From Flavobacteriales bacterium ALC-1 (GTDB lineage: Bacteria > Bacteroidota > Bacteroidia > Flavobacteriales > Flavobacteriaceae): DNA of 64,000 nucleotides. The notes beneath the pieces are model-generated. The model did not search any database and was not told where the DNA came from. It saw only the letters and a list, made by a program, of their open reading frames with translations. The translations under genes were made by a program, and so were the position numbers. This document shows positions 34,772-42,613 of this stretch, piece by piece (position 1 is the stretch's first letter; every line of letters begins with the position of its first letter). Location of the stretch: contig ABHI01000002.1 of NCBI GenBank assembly GCA_000171875.1, forward strand, positions 930,001 through 994,000, given 5' to 3'.

Positions 34772-34863
34772 GTGTATATATTTATTGTTTTTATTGGTCA
34801 CATTCAATTCGCTATGAATCATTTTTTAGATGATAAAATTTTGAATATGCTCGTGTCATAATT
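34772..34863 (-). promoter_or_regulatory. Conserved leader element B
   Basis: It is about 90 bp long and aligns with the leader at 31395-31483 over nearly its whole length. On the minus strand it contains CATAGCGAATTGAATGTGACC and AATAAAAACAATAAATA, with the ATGTGACCA core 23 bp before the ATG. The palindromic operator at 34877 lies just upstream. Confidence 0.5.
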
Positions 34864-34876
34864 TATTTATTAAAAG

Positions 34877-34895
34877 TACTTTGTATTTCAAAGTA
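34877..34895. promoter_or_regulatory. 19-bp palindromic operator upstream of the DUF4173 operon
   Basis: TACTTTG-TATTT-CAAAGTA is a perfect 7-5-7 inverted repeat. The exact reverse complement of the whole 19-mer occurs at 36258 before the regulator operon. Presence at the two promoters flanking a winged-helix regulator operon suggests that this regulator binds it. Confidence 0.7.
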
Positions 34896-34937
34896 AAAGA
34901 TTAAAAAAATTTGCGTCATATTGAACGCAGTCTAATA

Positions 34938-35231
34938 TTAAGTCTTATTAATTAATTTTTCAAGAGCTTCTATATGTTTTTTAAATTCGGCTTTTCCGAG
35001 TTTTGTGGCACTATATCTTGTGTTTGGTTTTCGACCAATAAATTGTTTTTCTACTAATATGTATTCAGACTTCTCTAAAGCTTTAGTATGGCTTGCTAAG
35101 TTGCCATCTGTAGCTCCTAATAATTCCTTGAGCATATTAAAATCTGCATACTCGTTCACCATAAGAATAGACATGATACCTAGCCGTATTCTATGGTCAA
35201 AAAGTTTATTTATGTTAGTAATTATACTCAA
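34938..35231 (-). CDS. Winged-helix transcriptional regulator
   Basis: This 97-aa DNA-binding protein has a single winged-helix domain: INKLFDHRIRLGIMSILM (helix 1), DFNMLKELLGATDGNLASHTKALEK (recognition helix) and the wing KQFIGRKPNTRYSATKLGK. It resembles the MarR/ArsR-related group of short regulators often found next to a multi-helix membrane protein in Bacteroidota. It is third in an operon with the membrane protein at 35637 and the lipoprotein at 35263. The palindrome TACTTTG-N5-CAAAGTA before that operon and before the DUF4173 operon is its likely site, giving auto-regulation. Confidence 0.9.
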   Translation of the reverse strand: MSIITNINKLFDHRIRLGIMSILMVNEYADFNMLKELLGATDGNLASHTKALEKSEYILVEKQFIGRKPNTRYSATKLGKAEFKKHIEALEKLINKT

Positions 35232-35262
35232 ATTCCGATATTAAAATTTTGCATTTTTTAAA

Positions 35263-35628
35263 TTAATAATTTTCAAATTCAGCATTAAATTTCAAAGTAT
35301 CCACTTCAACTACAATCATAGTAAGCTTTTCAGTAGGATATCCATTTGTGTAATATCCAAAATCCTCAATTTTTGTTTTTCCTTTTTGATGATATGTGAG
35401 TCTATAAGATCCATCTGTTTTCACAATTCCCGTCATATCTGCTTTATATAGCTTAGTTTCATTTTTATTAAGAGAAATATAATCTCCATTTAAAATAACC
35501 ATTGGTTCAACTTTTAGAGAATCAATTTTAAATCCAGTATTATTTGTAATTTCAAAATCTGCTATAACTTTATTATCACATGATAAAAGGGTTAAAAAGA
35601 TAATTGTAGTTATTAAATATTTTTTCAT
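35263..35628 (-). CDS. Predicted lipoprotein, unknown
   Basis: The 121-aa protein has a lipoprotein signal (lipobox LLSC, C17). A beta-rich domain follows (FEITNNTGFKIDSLKVEP...), resembling small immunoglobulin-like periplasmic domains. It lies between the membrane protein gene (8 bp upstream) and the regulator gene (31 bp downstream) in the same operon. The function is unknown. Confidence 0.8.
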   Translation of the reverse strand: MKKYLITTIIFLTLLSCDNKVIADFEITNNTGFKIDSLKVEPMVILNGDYISLNKNETKLYKADMTGIVKTDGSYRLTYHQKGKTKIEDFGYYTNGYPTEKLTMIVVEVDTLKFNAEFENY

Positions 35629-35636
35629 AACAATTA

Positions 35637-36248
35637 CTACTTTACATCATATTTAAAATGCATCCAAGCACCATAAACAATATGCATTATACCAAAACCA
35701 ATCACCCAAAGCCAGAAACCATAACCAGGGCTATAACTGGCAATTAATCCCAAAATGATTTGAATATATCCTAAATACTTAATATCACCTATACTATACT
35801 TTGAAGCACTAACTAATGCTAAACCATAAAAGATGAGCATTAAGCCACCAGTTTGTCCGTAGCGCCCTTGATTTAAAATAATCATACAATAAATGCCACC
35901 AACTACAAGTGGAATTAGAAAATTAAATAATAATCGCTTTGAAGAATTATCCCATATTTTCTCATTATTCTTTTTTGCTTTTCTTGTTGTGAGCATTATA
36001 CCAGTCACTGCACTTAGTAGAGCTACCATTAGAAGAACAGCCATGCATGTCCAAAATACCCAGCCATGAAAAATATACAAAGTACCACCACTGTAATTTA
36101 TGACCAACCAATACGCAATTGCTGCACCAATCAAAGCATATATTCCAGCTAAGACTCCAGATAAACCACTCAATGAAATAAAACGAGACGATTTATTCAT
36201 TAAATTTTTAATCTCGCTGATGTCTTTTAAATAATCTTCGTTGCTCAT
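35637..36248 (-). CDS. Polytopic membrane protein paired with the winged-helix regulator
   Basis: The protein has 203 aa from the ATG at 36248 (MSNEDYLKDISEIKNLM). The frame's first ATG at 36272 lies inside the operator palindrome and is unlikely to be used. About six transmembrane helices follow an N-terminal cytoplasmic helix ending SSRFISLSGLSGVLAGIYAL. This membrane protein and regulator pairing is recurrent in Bacteroidota, but I know of no demonstrated function. It is first in an operon that goes on to the lipoprotein and the regulator. Confidence 0.85.
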   Translation of the reverse strand: MSNEDYLKDISEIKNLMNKSSRFISLSGLSGVLAGIYALIGAAIAYWLVINYSGGTLYIFHGWVFWTCMAVLLMVALLSAVTGIMLTTRKAKKNNEKIWDNSSKRLLFNFLIPLVVGGIYCMIILNQGRYGQTGGLMLIFYGLALVSASKYSIGDIKYLGYIQIILGLIASYSPGYGFWLWVIGFGIMHIVYGAWMHFKYDVK

Positions 36249-36257
36249 AATAAAAAG

Positions 36258-36276
36258 TACTTTGAAATACAAAGTA
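36258..36276. promoter_or_regulatory. 19-bp palindromic operator upstream of the regulator operon
   Basis: TACTTTG-AAATA-CAAAGTA is the exact reverse complement of the site at 34877. It ends 9 bp before the ATG at 36248, so a bound protein would block transcription or translation initiation. Confidence 0.7.
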
Positions 36277-36351
36277 AAACAATTTATTTCATTTCCGCAA
36301 AACTATTTTAGAAGATATTAACTAAATTTATAATCTAAACAATTAAATTAT

Positions 36352-36720
36352 TTGAAGATTATGGTATTTATTTTAACAATAGCAAATATTGCTGGTGGAC
36401 TTTTACTCGGACTAGCAACTCTTGATAAATGGGATGGTGAGCGTAACTTTTTTAATAAAATTGCAGGAGTATTAGCGCCTTTTCAAACTGTAATAGGTGG
36501 AGCTTTAGTGGTACTTAGTTTGATACGGATTTTTGGAGGTCATAATTGGCTTTTCAATGCCGTTAGTCTTCTAGGTGGATTTTTGTTATTAACACATGCT
36601 ATAGGCAAAGCACCTGCATTTGGTGATACTTTAAAAAAGCTATCTGATAAGTTAATGCCTTTTAAAGCAATTATAGGAATTGCATTACTAGTAATAGGTT
36701 TAATAAATCTTTTTAACTAG
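36352..36720 (+). CDS. Small polytopic membrane protein, unknown
   Basis: The 122-aa protein starts at TTG 36352; ATG 36361 is an alternative that would remove three residues. It has about four hydrophobic segments (about 4-22, 41-60, 68-84 and 104-120) and two similar halves with a PFQTVIGGALVVLSLI / PFKAIIGIALLVIGLI repeat, which suggests internal duplication. It is followed 3 bp later by the DUF1801 gene. No family or function is recognised. Confidence 0.75.
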   Translation: MKIMVFILTIANIAGGLLLGLATLDKWDGERNFFNKIAGVLAPFQTVIGGALVVLSLIRIFGGHNWLFNAVSLLGGFLLLTHAIGKAPAFGDTLKKLSDKLMPFKAIIGIALLVIGLINLFN

Positions 36721-36723
36721 ACA

Positions 36724-37092
36724 TTGAACCCAGCTGAAGCCTATATACTTAAACAGGTAGAGCCGTATAAATCCATCTTATTGCATTTACAGGTTTTGGT
36801 AGAACATACCTTGCCTGAAGCTGAGCTATTATATAAATGGCGAATACCATGTTATTACATTGGTAAACGGCCAATATGTTACCTTAATCAAACAAAAGAT
36901 TATGTAGATGTTGGTATTTGGCATTCTGCTCACTTATCAGAAAAATGGAATACGTATTTAATTACGGAAAAACGCAAAGTGGTAAAATCATTACGTTATA
37001 AATCTCTTGAAGATATTAACGATGAAATTTTTATTTCGATTATGAAGGAACTCGAATCTCTAAAAGAAGAAGGATTTTATAAGAGGAGTTAG
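36724..37092 (+). CDS. DUF1801-domain protein
   Basis: The 122-aa soluble protein has the DUF1801 (YdhG-like) layout: an N-terminal helix (AEAYILKQVEPYKSILLHLQVLV), LPEAELLYKWRIPCYYIGKRPICYL, and VDVGIWHSAHLSE. The start is TTG, 3 bp after the upstream stop. The family is widespread and of unknown function. Its end overlaps kdsA on the other strand by 4 bp. Confidence 0.85.
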   Translation: MNPAEAYILKQVEPYKSILLHLQVLVEHTLPEAELLYKWRIPCYYIGKRPICYLNQTKDYVDVGIWHSAHLSEKWNTYLITEKRKVVKSLRYKSLEDINDEIFISIMKELESLKEEGFYKRS

Positions 37093-37907
37093 AAAGACTT
37101 AACGACTTTTCTAATCGCTACCAAATTACTCAACAAGCCTTCCAAATTATCTAAATGTAGCATATTTGCGCCATCACTTTTAGCATTAGCAGGATCAAAG
37201 TGAGTTTCTATAAATAAACCATCTACATTATTTACAACTCCTGCTCTGGCAATAGTTTCAATCATATCTGGTCGCCCACCAGTTACACCAATACTTTGGT
37301 TAGGTTGTTGTAAAGAATGTGTGACGTCTAAAACGGTTGGCGCATACTCGCGCATTGTTGGTATACCTCTAAAGTCAACAATCATATCTTGATAACCAAA
37401 CATAGTACCTCTATCTGTTATCCAAGCCTTATCGTTCCCCGCGTCCTTTACTTTTTGTACGGCATGTTTCATGGCTTCAGGACTCATAAACTGTCCTTTC
37501 TTTAAGTTGACGACTTTTCCTGTTTTTGCAGCTGCAACTACTAAGTCAGTTTGTCTCACTAAAAATGCAGGAATTTGCAATACATCTACATATTCTGCAG
37601 CCATTGCAGCATCAGACGCTTCATGAATGTCAGTAACAGTTGGTACATCGAAAGTTTCAGAAACTTTTCTAAGAATTTTTAAAGCTTTCTCATTTCCAAT
37701 TCCTGTGAAACTGTCTATTCTACTACGGTTCGCTTTTTTAAAACTACCCTTAAATACGTAAGGAATTTCTAGCTTATCTGTGATAGTAATAACTTTTTCA
37801 GCAATACGAAGTGCCATGTCTTCCCCTTCTATGGCACAAGGGCCACATAGTAAAAAGAAATTATCAGAATTGGTGTGTTTTAATTTTGGAATACTTGTAA
37901 TAGCCAT
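37089..37907 (-). CDS. kdsA: 3-deoxy-8-phosphooctulonate (Kdo-8-P) synthase
   Basis: The enzyme condenses phosphoenolpyruvate with arabinose 5-phosphate to form Kdo 8-phosphate, the first committed step to the Kdo of LPS and of some capsules. The 272-aa sequence carries the family motifs GPCAIEG (21-27), FKGSFKKANRSRIDSFTG (53-70), LQIPAFLVRQTDL, WITDRGTMFGY and DVTHSLQQPNQSIG. It is monocistronic and has a good -7 promoter element 26 bp upstream. Its product fits with the KpsS-like gene of the polysaccharide region, although kdsA is needed for LPS in any case. Confidence 0.96.
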   Translation of the reverse strand: MAITSIPKLKHTNSDNFFLLCGPCAIEGEDMALRIAEKVITITDKLEIPYVFKGSFKKANRSRIDSFTGIGNEKALKILRKVSETFDVPTVTDIHEASDAAMAAEYVDVLQIPAFLVRQTDLVVAAAKTGKVVNLKKGQFMSPEAMKHAVQKVKDAGNDKAWITDRGTMFGYQDMIVDFRGIPTMREYAPTVLDVTHSLQQPNQSIGVTGGRPDMIETIARAGVVNNVDGLFIETHFDPANAKSDGANMLHLDNLEGLLSNLVAIRKVVKSF

Positions 37908-37932
37908 AGTTTATAAATGAGAATATAGATGG

Positions 37933-37940
37933 CAAATATA
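37933..37940 (-). promoter_or_regulatory. -7 promoter element of kdsA
   Basis: The minus strand reads TATATTTG, a perfect TAnnTTTG match, followed by CC. It lies 25 bp before the ATG. No clear -33 TTG at the expected distance. Confidence 0.5.
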
Positions 37941-37999
37941 CTATTAAAACTCAACTTTTTTAGTTGTTAAATATTCAATTGACAAAAGCTTTTAAGCTA

Positions 38000-38539
38000 T
38001 TAATCGGTAACTATATATTCAACGTTGACAATTTCAAATGATGCTGGAGGAAGTCCCAAATCAAGTGAATCTTCTTGGTCATATGTTAAAATACAGTTTG
38101 AGTTTGCTGCAATAGTATAACAAGGAATTGAGGCGTTATTAGAGTAGCTACCCGAGAATTCAAGGTCACTAGTAATAATAGTTAGTACTGGAAAACCAGT
38201 TACATCAAAATCGTTGTGATTATTAAGCTGAATTTCAAATTGTAATCGTGTGGTGTTATTACCAGTGTCAGCACTATAATTAAAACTTAATATTTGGTAT
38301 GTGAAATTCTCAAGAACGGGAGCTTCAATTAATTCAGGTTCTGTAGGTTCTGGGAAATCACAAGGAACTTCTTGTTCGATGTCATTGGTATAACTTTGAT
38401 TGCCAACAAAGTATGTTTGAGGTATTGTAATTATTTTGGTGCAGTCATCATCAGATGGGCAACCAAAAAAAGTTAAGAATAACAATGGTAAAATAAAAGC
38501 TTGTAGGCTTTTAAAACTTAGGTTAGGTGTTAAATTCAA
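38000..38539 (-). CDS. Predicted lipoprotein, unknown
   Basis: The 179-aa protein has a signal sequence with a lipobox-like FFGC (C27) followed by PSDDD, a surface-export-like acidic stretch. The mature part is rich in beta strands, with an Ig-like pattern (FEIQLNNHNDFDVTGFPVLTIITSDLEFSG) and four further Cys residues. It lies alone between kdsA and a small membrane protein gene. No family recognised. Confidence 0.75.
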   Translation of the reverse strand: MNLTPNLSFKSLQAFILPLLFLTFFGCPSDDDCTKIITIPQTYFVGNQSYTNDIEQEVPCDFPEPTEPELIEAPVLENFTYQILSFNYSADTGNNTTRLQFEIQLNNHNDFDVTGFPVLTIITSDLEFSGSYSNNASIPCYTIAANSNCILTYDQEDSLDLGLPPASFEIVNVEYIVTD

Positions 38540-38577
38540 AGCTTAAGATTTAAATATTAAGTTAGTAAAGATAGTAT

Positions 38578-38964
38578 TTAAAATACTTTTTTTATACTAT
38601 TTCTAACAATCCAAAGTGACATTATAAAGTTCCCTAGTACTAACAATCCACCATAAAACAGAAAGCGTTTAGAAGATTTTGACCAGTTAATAATGTTAAG
38701 CAAATCAGATAAATATGCTAATACTAAATAAGATGATAGGCAAACAAATATGATACCTAATGAAAAGTTTAATTTTCTATTTGGTTTAATTAATTGCCAT
38801 AAAAAAGGAATACCAAATAATAAAATAGGATAGGCAGAAATACCTTCACTTTTATTTAGATCTGTAAACCAATATACAATTACAGATAAAAAGTAAAAAT
38901 ATGGCACAAACTTAGTGTACTTGCTAATCGCTTTCATCTGTTTTAATTTTAAGGGTTCAGACAT
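38578..38964 (-). CDS. Small polytopic membrane protein, unknown
   Basis: The 128-aa protein has four hydrophobic segments (about 19-31, 42-58, 68-86 and 101-120). An internal Met at residue 10 (38937) is an alternative start. It is 38 bp upstream of the lipoprotein gene at 38000 on the same strand and could share its transcript. No family recognised. Confidence 0.7.
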   Translation of the reverse strand: MSEPLKLKQMKAISKYTKFVPYFYFLSVIVYWFTDLNKSEGISAYPILLFGIPFLWQLIKPNRKLNFSLGIIFVCLSSYLVLAYLSDLLNIINWSKSSKRFLFYGGLLVLGNFIMSLWIVRNSIKKVF

Positions 38965-39099
38965 AAACAGCCCAATTAGCGATTGGTTTTAAGTGTTAGG
39001 CTAATTACTATTAATCAGTTCTATAACGTAAGTTACAAATACAAGTTGTCCAAAAAAGAAATTATAACATATAATTAACGCAGTGCCAATAATAAGATG

Positions 39100-39107
39100 T
39101 ACCTTTG
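39100..39107 (+). promoter_or_regulatory. -7 promoter element of typA
   Basis: TACCTTTG followed by CG matches TAnnTTTGc. It lies 23 bp before the ATG at 39131. A TTG at the ideal -33 distance is not present. Confidence 0.55.
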
Positions 39108-39130
39108 CGCGCTTAAAATCAGCATCTATT

Positions 39131-40930
39131 ATGGCTAATATCAAAAATATTGCAATTATTGCACACGTCGATCACGGAAAGACCACTTTGGTAGATAAAA
39201 TAATGTACCACTGTCAATTATTTCGTGAAAATGAGAATACAGGAGATTTAATTCTAGACAACAATGATTTAGAACGTGAAAGAGGAATTACGATTACTTC
39301 TAAAAATGTTTCTGTAGTATATAGAGATACTAAAATCAATATTATTGATACTCCTGGTCACGCCGATTTTGGTGGTGAAGTAGAGCGTGTATTAAATATG
39401 GCAGATGGTGTTTTATTGTTGGTTGATGCTTTTGAAGGTCCAATGCCACAAACGCGTTTTGTATTGCAGAAAGCAATTGATTTAGGTTTAAAACCTTGTG
39501 TGGTTGTAAATAAAGTTGATAAAGAAAACTGTACTCCTGATGAGGTACACGAAAAAGTGTTTGACTTAATGTTTGAGCTTGGTGCAGAAGAATGGCAGTT
39601 AGACTTCCCTACAGTATATGGTTCTGCAAAGAACAACTGGATGAGTGACGATTGGCAAAATGAAACAGAAAATATTGAGCCATTATTAGATATGGTAATT
39701 GAACATATTCCTGAGCCAAAAATTGAAGAAGGCACAACGCAGATGTTAATCACGTCATTAGATTTTTCTTCATTTACGGGTCGTATTGCTATTGGTCGTT
39801 TAACACGTGGAAATTTAAAAGTTAATCAGCAAATTTCTTTAGTGAAGCGTGATGGTTCTATCGTAAAGAGCAAAATTAAAGAATTACACACGTTTGAAGG
39901 TTTAGGTCGTAAAAAAGTAGATGAAGTACAAACAGGTGATATTTGTGCTATTGTTGGTTTAGAAGGTTTTGAAATCGGTGATACAGTTGCCGATATAGAA
40001 AACCCTGAAGGCTTAAAAACCATTGCGATTGATGAGCCAACAATGAGTATGTTATTTACCATTAACGATTCACCTTTCTTTGGTAAAGATGGAAAGTATG
40101 TAACATCTCGCCATATAAAAGATAGATTAACTAAAGAATTGGAAAAGAACTTAGCATTACGTGTTGAAGAAACGGATAGTGCAGATAAGTTTATGGTTTT
40201 TGGTCGTGGTGTATTACACTTATCAGTTTTAATAGAAACAATGCGTCGTGAAGGTTACGAATTACAGATTGGTCAGCCACAAGTAATCATCAAGGAAATT
40301 GATGGTGTAAAATGTGAACCTTTTGAAGAAATGACTATTGATTTACCAGAACACGTTTCAGGTAAGGCCATAGAAATGGTAACAATGCGAAAAGGTGATA
40401 TGCTAAGCATGGAAGCTAAAGGTGAACGTATGGTTTGTGAATTTTTAGTACCATCTCGTGGTATTATTGGTTTAAGAAATCAATTACTTACAGCAACTGC
40501 GGGTGAAGCGATTATGGCACACCGTTTTAAAGAATACTTACCAATGAAAGGTGGTATTCCTGAACGTCAAAATGGATCTTTAGTATCTATGGAAAATGGG
40601 AGTGCTATTCCTTATTCTATTGATAAGTTACAAGATAGAGGTAAGTTTTTTGTAGATCCAGGTGAAGATATTTACGAAGGTCAGGTGATTGGTGAAAACT
40701 CTCGTGGAGATGATATGACGGTTAATGTTACAAAGACCAAGAAGTTAAGTAATGTGCGTTCTTCTGGAGCAGATGATAAAGCTAAAATTGTACCTGCAAT
40801 TAAATTTTCTTTAGAAGAAGCTTTAGAATATATTCAAAAGGATGAATATGTTGAGGTGACACCAAACCACTTAAGATTACGTAAAATTTTCTTGAAGGAA
40901 GTGGAGCGTAAGCGTAATAAGAGTATATAA
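39131..40930 (+). CDS. typA: Ribosome-associated GTPase TypA/BipA
   Basis: This 599-aa translational GTPase acts on the ribosome in stress and cold growth and in 50S assembly. Visible G motifs are AHVDHGKTT (G1), RGITI (G2), DTPGHADF (G3) and NKVD (G4). EF-G-like domains and the TypA-specific C-terminal domain (SRGIIGLRNQLLTATAGEAIM) follow. The start at 39131 (MANIKNIAIIAHVDHG) is preferred over an upstream ATG at 39083 because the promoter element at 39100 lies between them. A terminator follows at 40936. Confidence 0.97.
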   Translation: MANIKNIAIIAHVDHGKTTLVDKIMYHCQLFRENENTGDLILDNNDLERERGITITSKNVSVVYRDTKINIIDTPGHADFGGEVERVLNMADGVLLLVDAFEGPMPQTRFVLQKAIDLGLKPCVVVNKVDKENCTPDEVHEKVFDLMFELGAEEWQLDFPTVYGSAKNNWMSDDWQNETENIEPLLDMVIEHIPEPKIEEGTTQMLITSLDFSSFTGRIAIGRLTRGNLKVNQQISLVKRDGSIVKSKIKELHTFEGLGRKKVDEVQTGDICAIVGLEGFEIGDTVADIENPEGLKTIAIDEPTMSMLFTINDSPFFGKDGKYVTSRHIKDRLTKELEKNLALRVEETDSADKFMVFGRGVLHLSVLIETMRREGYELQIGQPQVIIKEIDGVKCEPFEEMTIDLPEHVSGKAIEMVTMRKGDMLSMEAKGERMVCEFLVPSRGIIGLRNQLLTATAGEAIMAHRFKEYLPMKGGIPERQNGSLVSMENGSAIPYSIDKLQDRGKFFVDPGEDIYEGQVIGENSRGDDMTVNVTKTKKLSNVRSSGADDKAKIVPAIKFSLEEALEYIQKDEYVEVTPNHLRLRKIFLKEVERKRNKSI

Positions 40931-40935
40931 ATTTG

Positions 40936-40970
40936 AAAAGAGAAATGCTAAAAGTGTTTCTCTTTTTTAT
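40936..40970 (+). terminator. Rho-independent terminator after typA
   Basis: Stem AAAAGAGAAA (40936-40945) pairs perfectly with TTTCTCTTTT (40957-40966), with an 11-base loop, followed by TTATTTT. Confidence 0.8.
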
Positions 40971-41024
40971 TTTCTTATACTAGGCCTTAACATTATAAGT
41001 TTTTTATCTTTACAAAAAAACAAG

Positions 41025-41234
41025 ATGTATTTTCTTTATTTCGATCCAGGTTTAGGAGCTATGATTATTCAAACTATCATAGCAGCAGTGGCTGGTGTAG
41101 TGCTATTCTCTAAAAACCTAATGCATAAGATTAAAGTGTTTTTAGGTATTGCTAAACCAATCCAAGACGATGTTTTTGACGATATTGAAATTAAAGATTC
41201 TGATATAGAAAACAATAATTCTAGTGAACGCTAA
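41025..41234 (+). CDS. Small membrane protein of the polysaccharide locus
   Basis: The 69-aa protein has one N-terminal hydrophobic segment (about 5-28) containing YFDPGLGAMIIQTIIAAVAGV, a basic stretch and an acidic tail. Proteins starting Y(I/F)DPGxGxMIIQ are frequent at the front of flavobacterial glycan loci, always small, with no known function. The next gene overlaps it by 11 bp, so the two are translationally coupled. A -7-like TATCTTTA at 41005-41012 may be its promoter. Confidence 0.8.
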   Translation: MYFLYFDPGLGAMIIQTIIAAVAGVVLFSKNLMHKIKVFLGIAKPIQDDVFDDIEIKDSDIENNNSSER

Positions 41235-42603
41235 AAACGCGCATTCTTCTTCATTTAGAGATCCTTCAGGTTATGTTTTTGTCGATAATGGCGACATTAA
41301 GAGAGTAATTTACCCCGTATATTTTAAGCAATATAAAGCACTTAATGATAGTGACTTCTTTAAGACTTTATTTGAAAATGAGTTATTGATTCCTCATAAA
41401 GAACTCACTAATACTGATAAAGAAGTTGTAATTAAAGCAGAGAAAATTTCATTTGTGACTTATCCTTACGAATGGAGTTTTAATATGTATAAAGAAGCAG
41501 CATTACTCACTTTGAAGCTTCAGAAATATAGCTTAGAACAAGGTTTTTCATTAAAAGATGCTTCAGCTTTTAATATTACGTTTCATAATGGCAAAGCTAT
41601 ATTTATAGACACATTATCTTTCGATTTTTATATTGAAAATACTCCTTGGCGAGCTTATAAACAATTTATAACTCATTTTTTTGGACCGCTTCTTTTAGCG
41701 CATTATCATGGTGCGCAACAATTAAAGCTAATGAGTAATTTTATTGATGGAATTCCAGTAAAAATGATAAGCTCTATGTTACCATTTAAAACGAGGTTGA
41801 GTCCAATTTTATATTCTAATATTCATCTTTTAGCAAAGTTAGAAAATAAGCATAATGAGGATTATAAAGGTGAAACAAAAGTAGCCTCATTATCAAAAAA
41901 GGGACAGCTTAATATAATTAAAAGTCTTTACGATTACATTAAAAATCTTGAGTTAAAAGAACATTCTGAATGGGGAAATTATTATGATAAGATTAATTAT
42001 ACTGATGATGCCTTCATGCAAAAATCTGAAATCATTAACACTTGGGTAAATACCATAAAACCTGAGTGCTTAATTGATGTTGGTGGTAATGATGGTACGT
42101 TCGTGAGGAAACTCAATAGTTCTGCTAAAACTTCATTAGTTTGTGATATAGATAATAATGCCGTAGATTTTAACCATAAGATTATGAAGTTAAATAAGGA
42201 GCAGTTTATGCTTCCTTTTGTGCTAGATGTCTTAAATCCTTCTCCTTCTATTGGTCTAAATAATAAGGAACGTGATTCATTTTTAAACAGAATAAAGGAG
42301 TTAGCACCTGATGTTACTTTAGCTTTAGCGGTGATACATCATATGTCGCTTTCTGGTAATGTGCCTTTTAGCGAATCTGCTAAGTTTTTTAGTACGTTTT
42401 CTAAACATTTAATCATAGAATTTCCTAAACGTGAAGATTCTTGGGTACAACGTTTATTAAACGCCAAAGGCGACTTTAAAGATCATTTTGATTTTTATAG
42501 TTTAGATAATTTTATTTCTGAATATACTAATACATTCGAAATCATAGAGCAAAAAGAAATCGAAGATTCTAAAAGAGTTATATTTCTACTCAGAAAAAAA
42601 TAA
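41224..42603 (+). CDS. SAM-dependent methyltransferase-like protein of the glycan locus
   Basis: The 459-aa protein starts at GTG 41224. Its first about 230 residues are a separate domain (SSFRDPSGYVFVDNGDIKRVI...) typical of NoeA/nodulation-methyltransferase-like proteins. The C-terminal half (from about 245) is a class I methyltransferase domain with motif I CLIDVGGNDGTFVRKL and VTLALAVIHHM. It probably methylates a glycan or glycan precursor; the exact acceptor is unknown. It is co-transcribed with the small membrane protein and two phosphatase-superfamily membrane enzymes. Confidence 0.82.
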   Translation: MNAKNAHSSSFRDPSGYVFVDNGDIKRVIYPVYFKQYKALNDSDFFKTLFENELLIPHKELTNTDKEVVIKAEKISFVTYPYEWSFNMYKEAALLTLKLQKYSLEQGFSLKDASAFNITFHNGKAIFIDTLSFDFYIENTPWRAYKQFITHFFGPLLLAHYHGAQQLKLMSNFIDGIPVKMISSMLPFKTRLSPILYSNIHLLAKLENKHNEDYKGETKVASLSKKGQLNIIKSLYDYIKNLELKEHSEWGNYYDKINYTDDAFMQKSEIINTWVNTIKPECLIDVGGNDGTFVRKLNSSAKTSLVCDIDNNAVDFNHKIMKLNKEQFMLPFVLDVLNPSPSIGLNNKERDSFLNRIKELAPDVTLALAVIHHMSLSGNVPFSESAKFFSTFSKHLIIEFPKREDSWVQRLLNAKGDFKDHFDFYSLDNFISEYTNTFEIIEQKEIEDSKRVIFLLRKK

Positions 42604-42613
42604 TACTAGGTCA

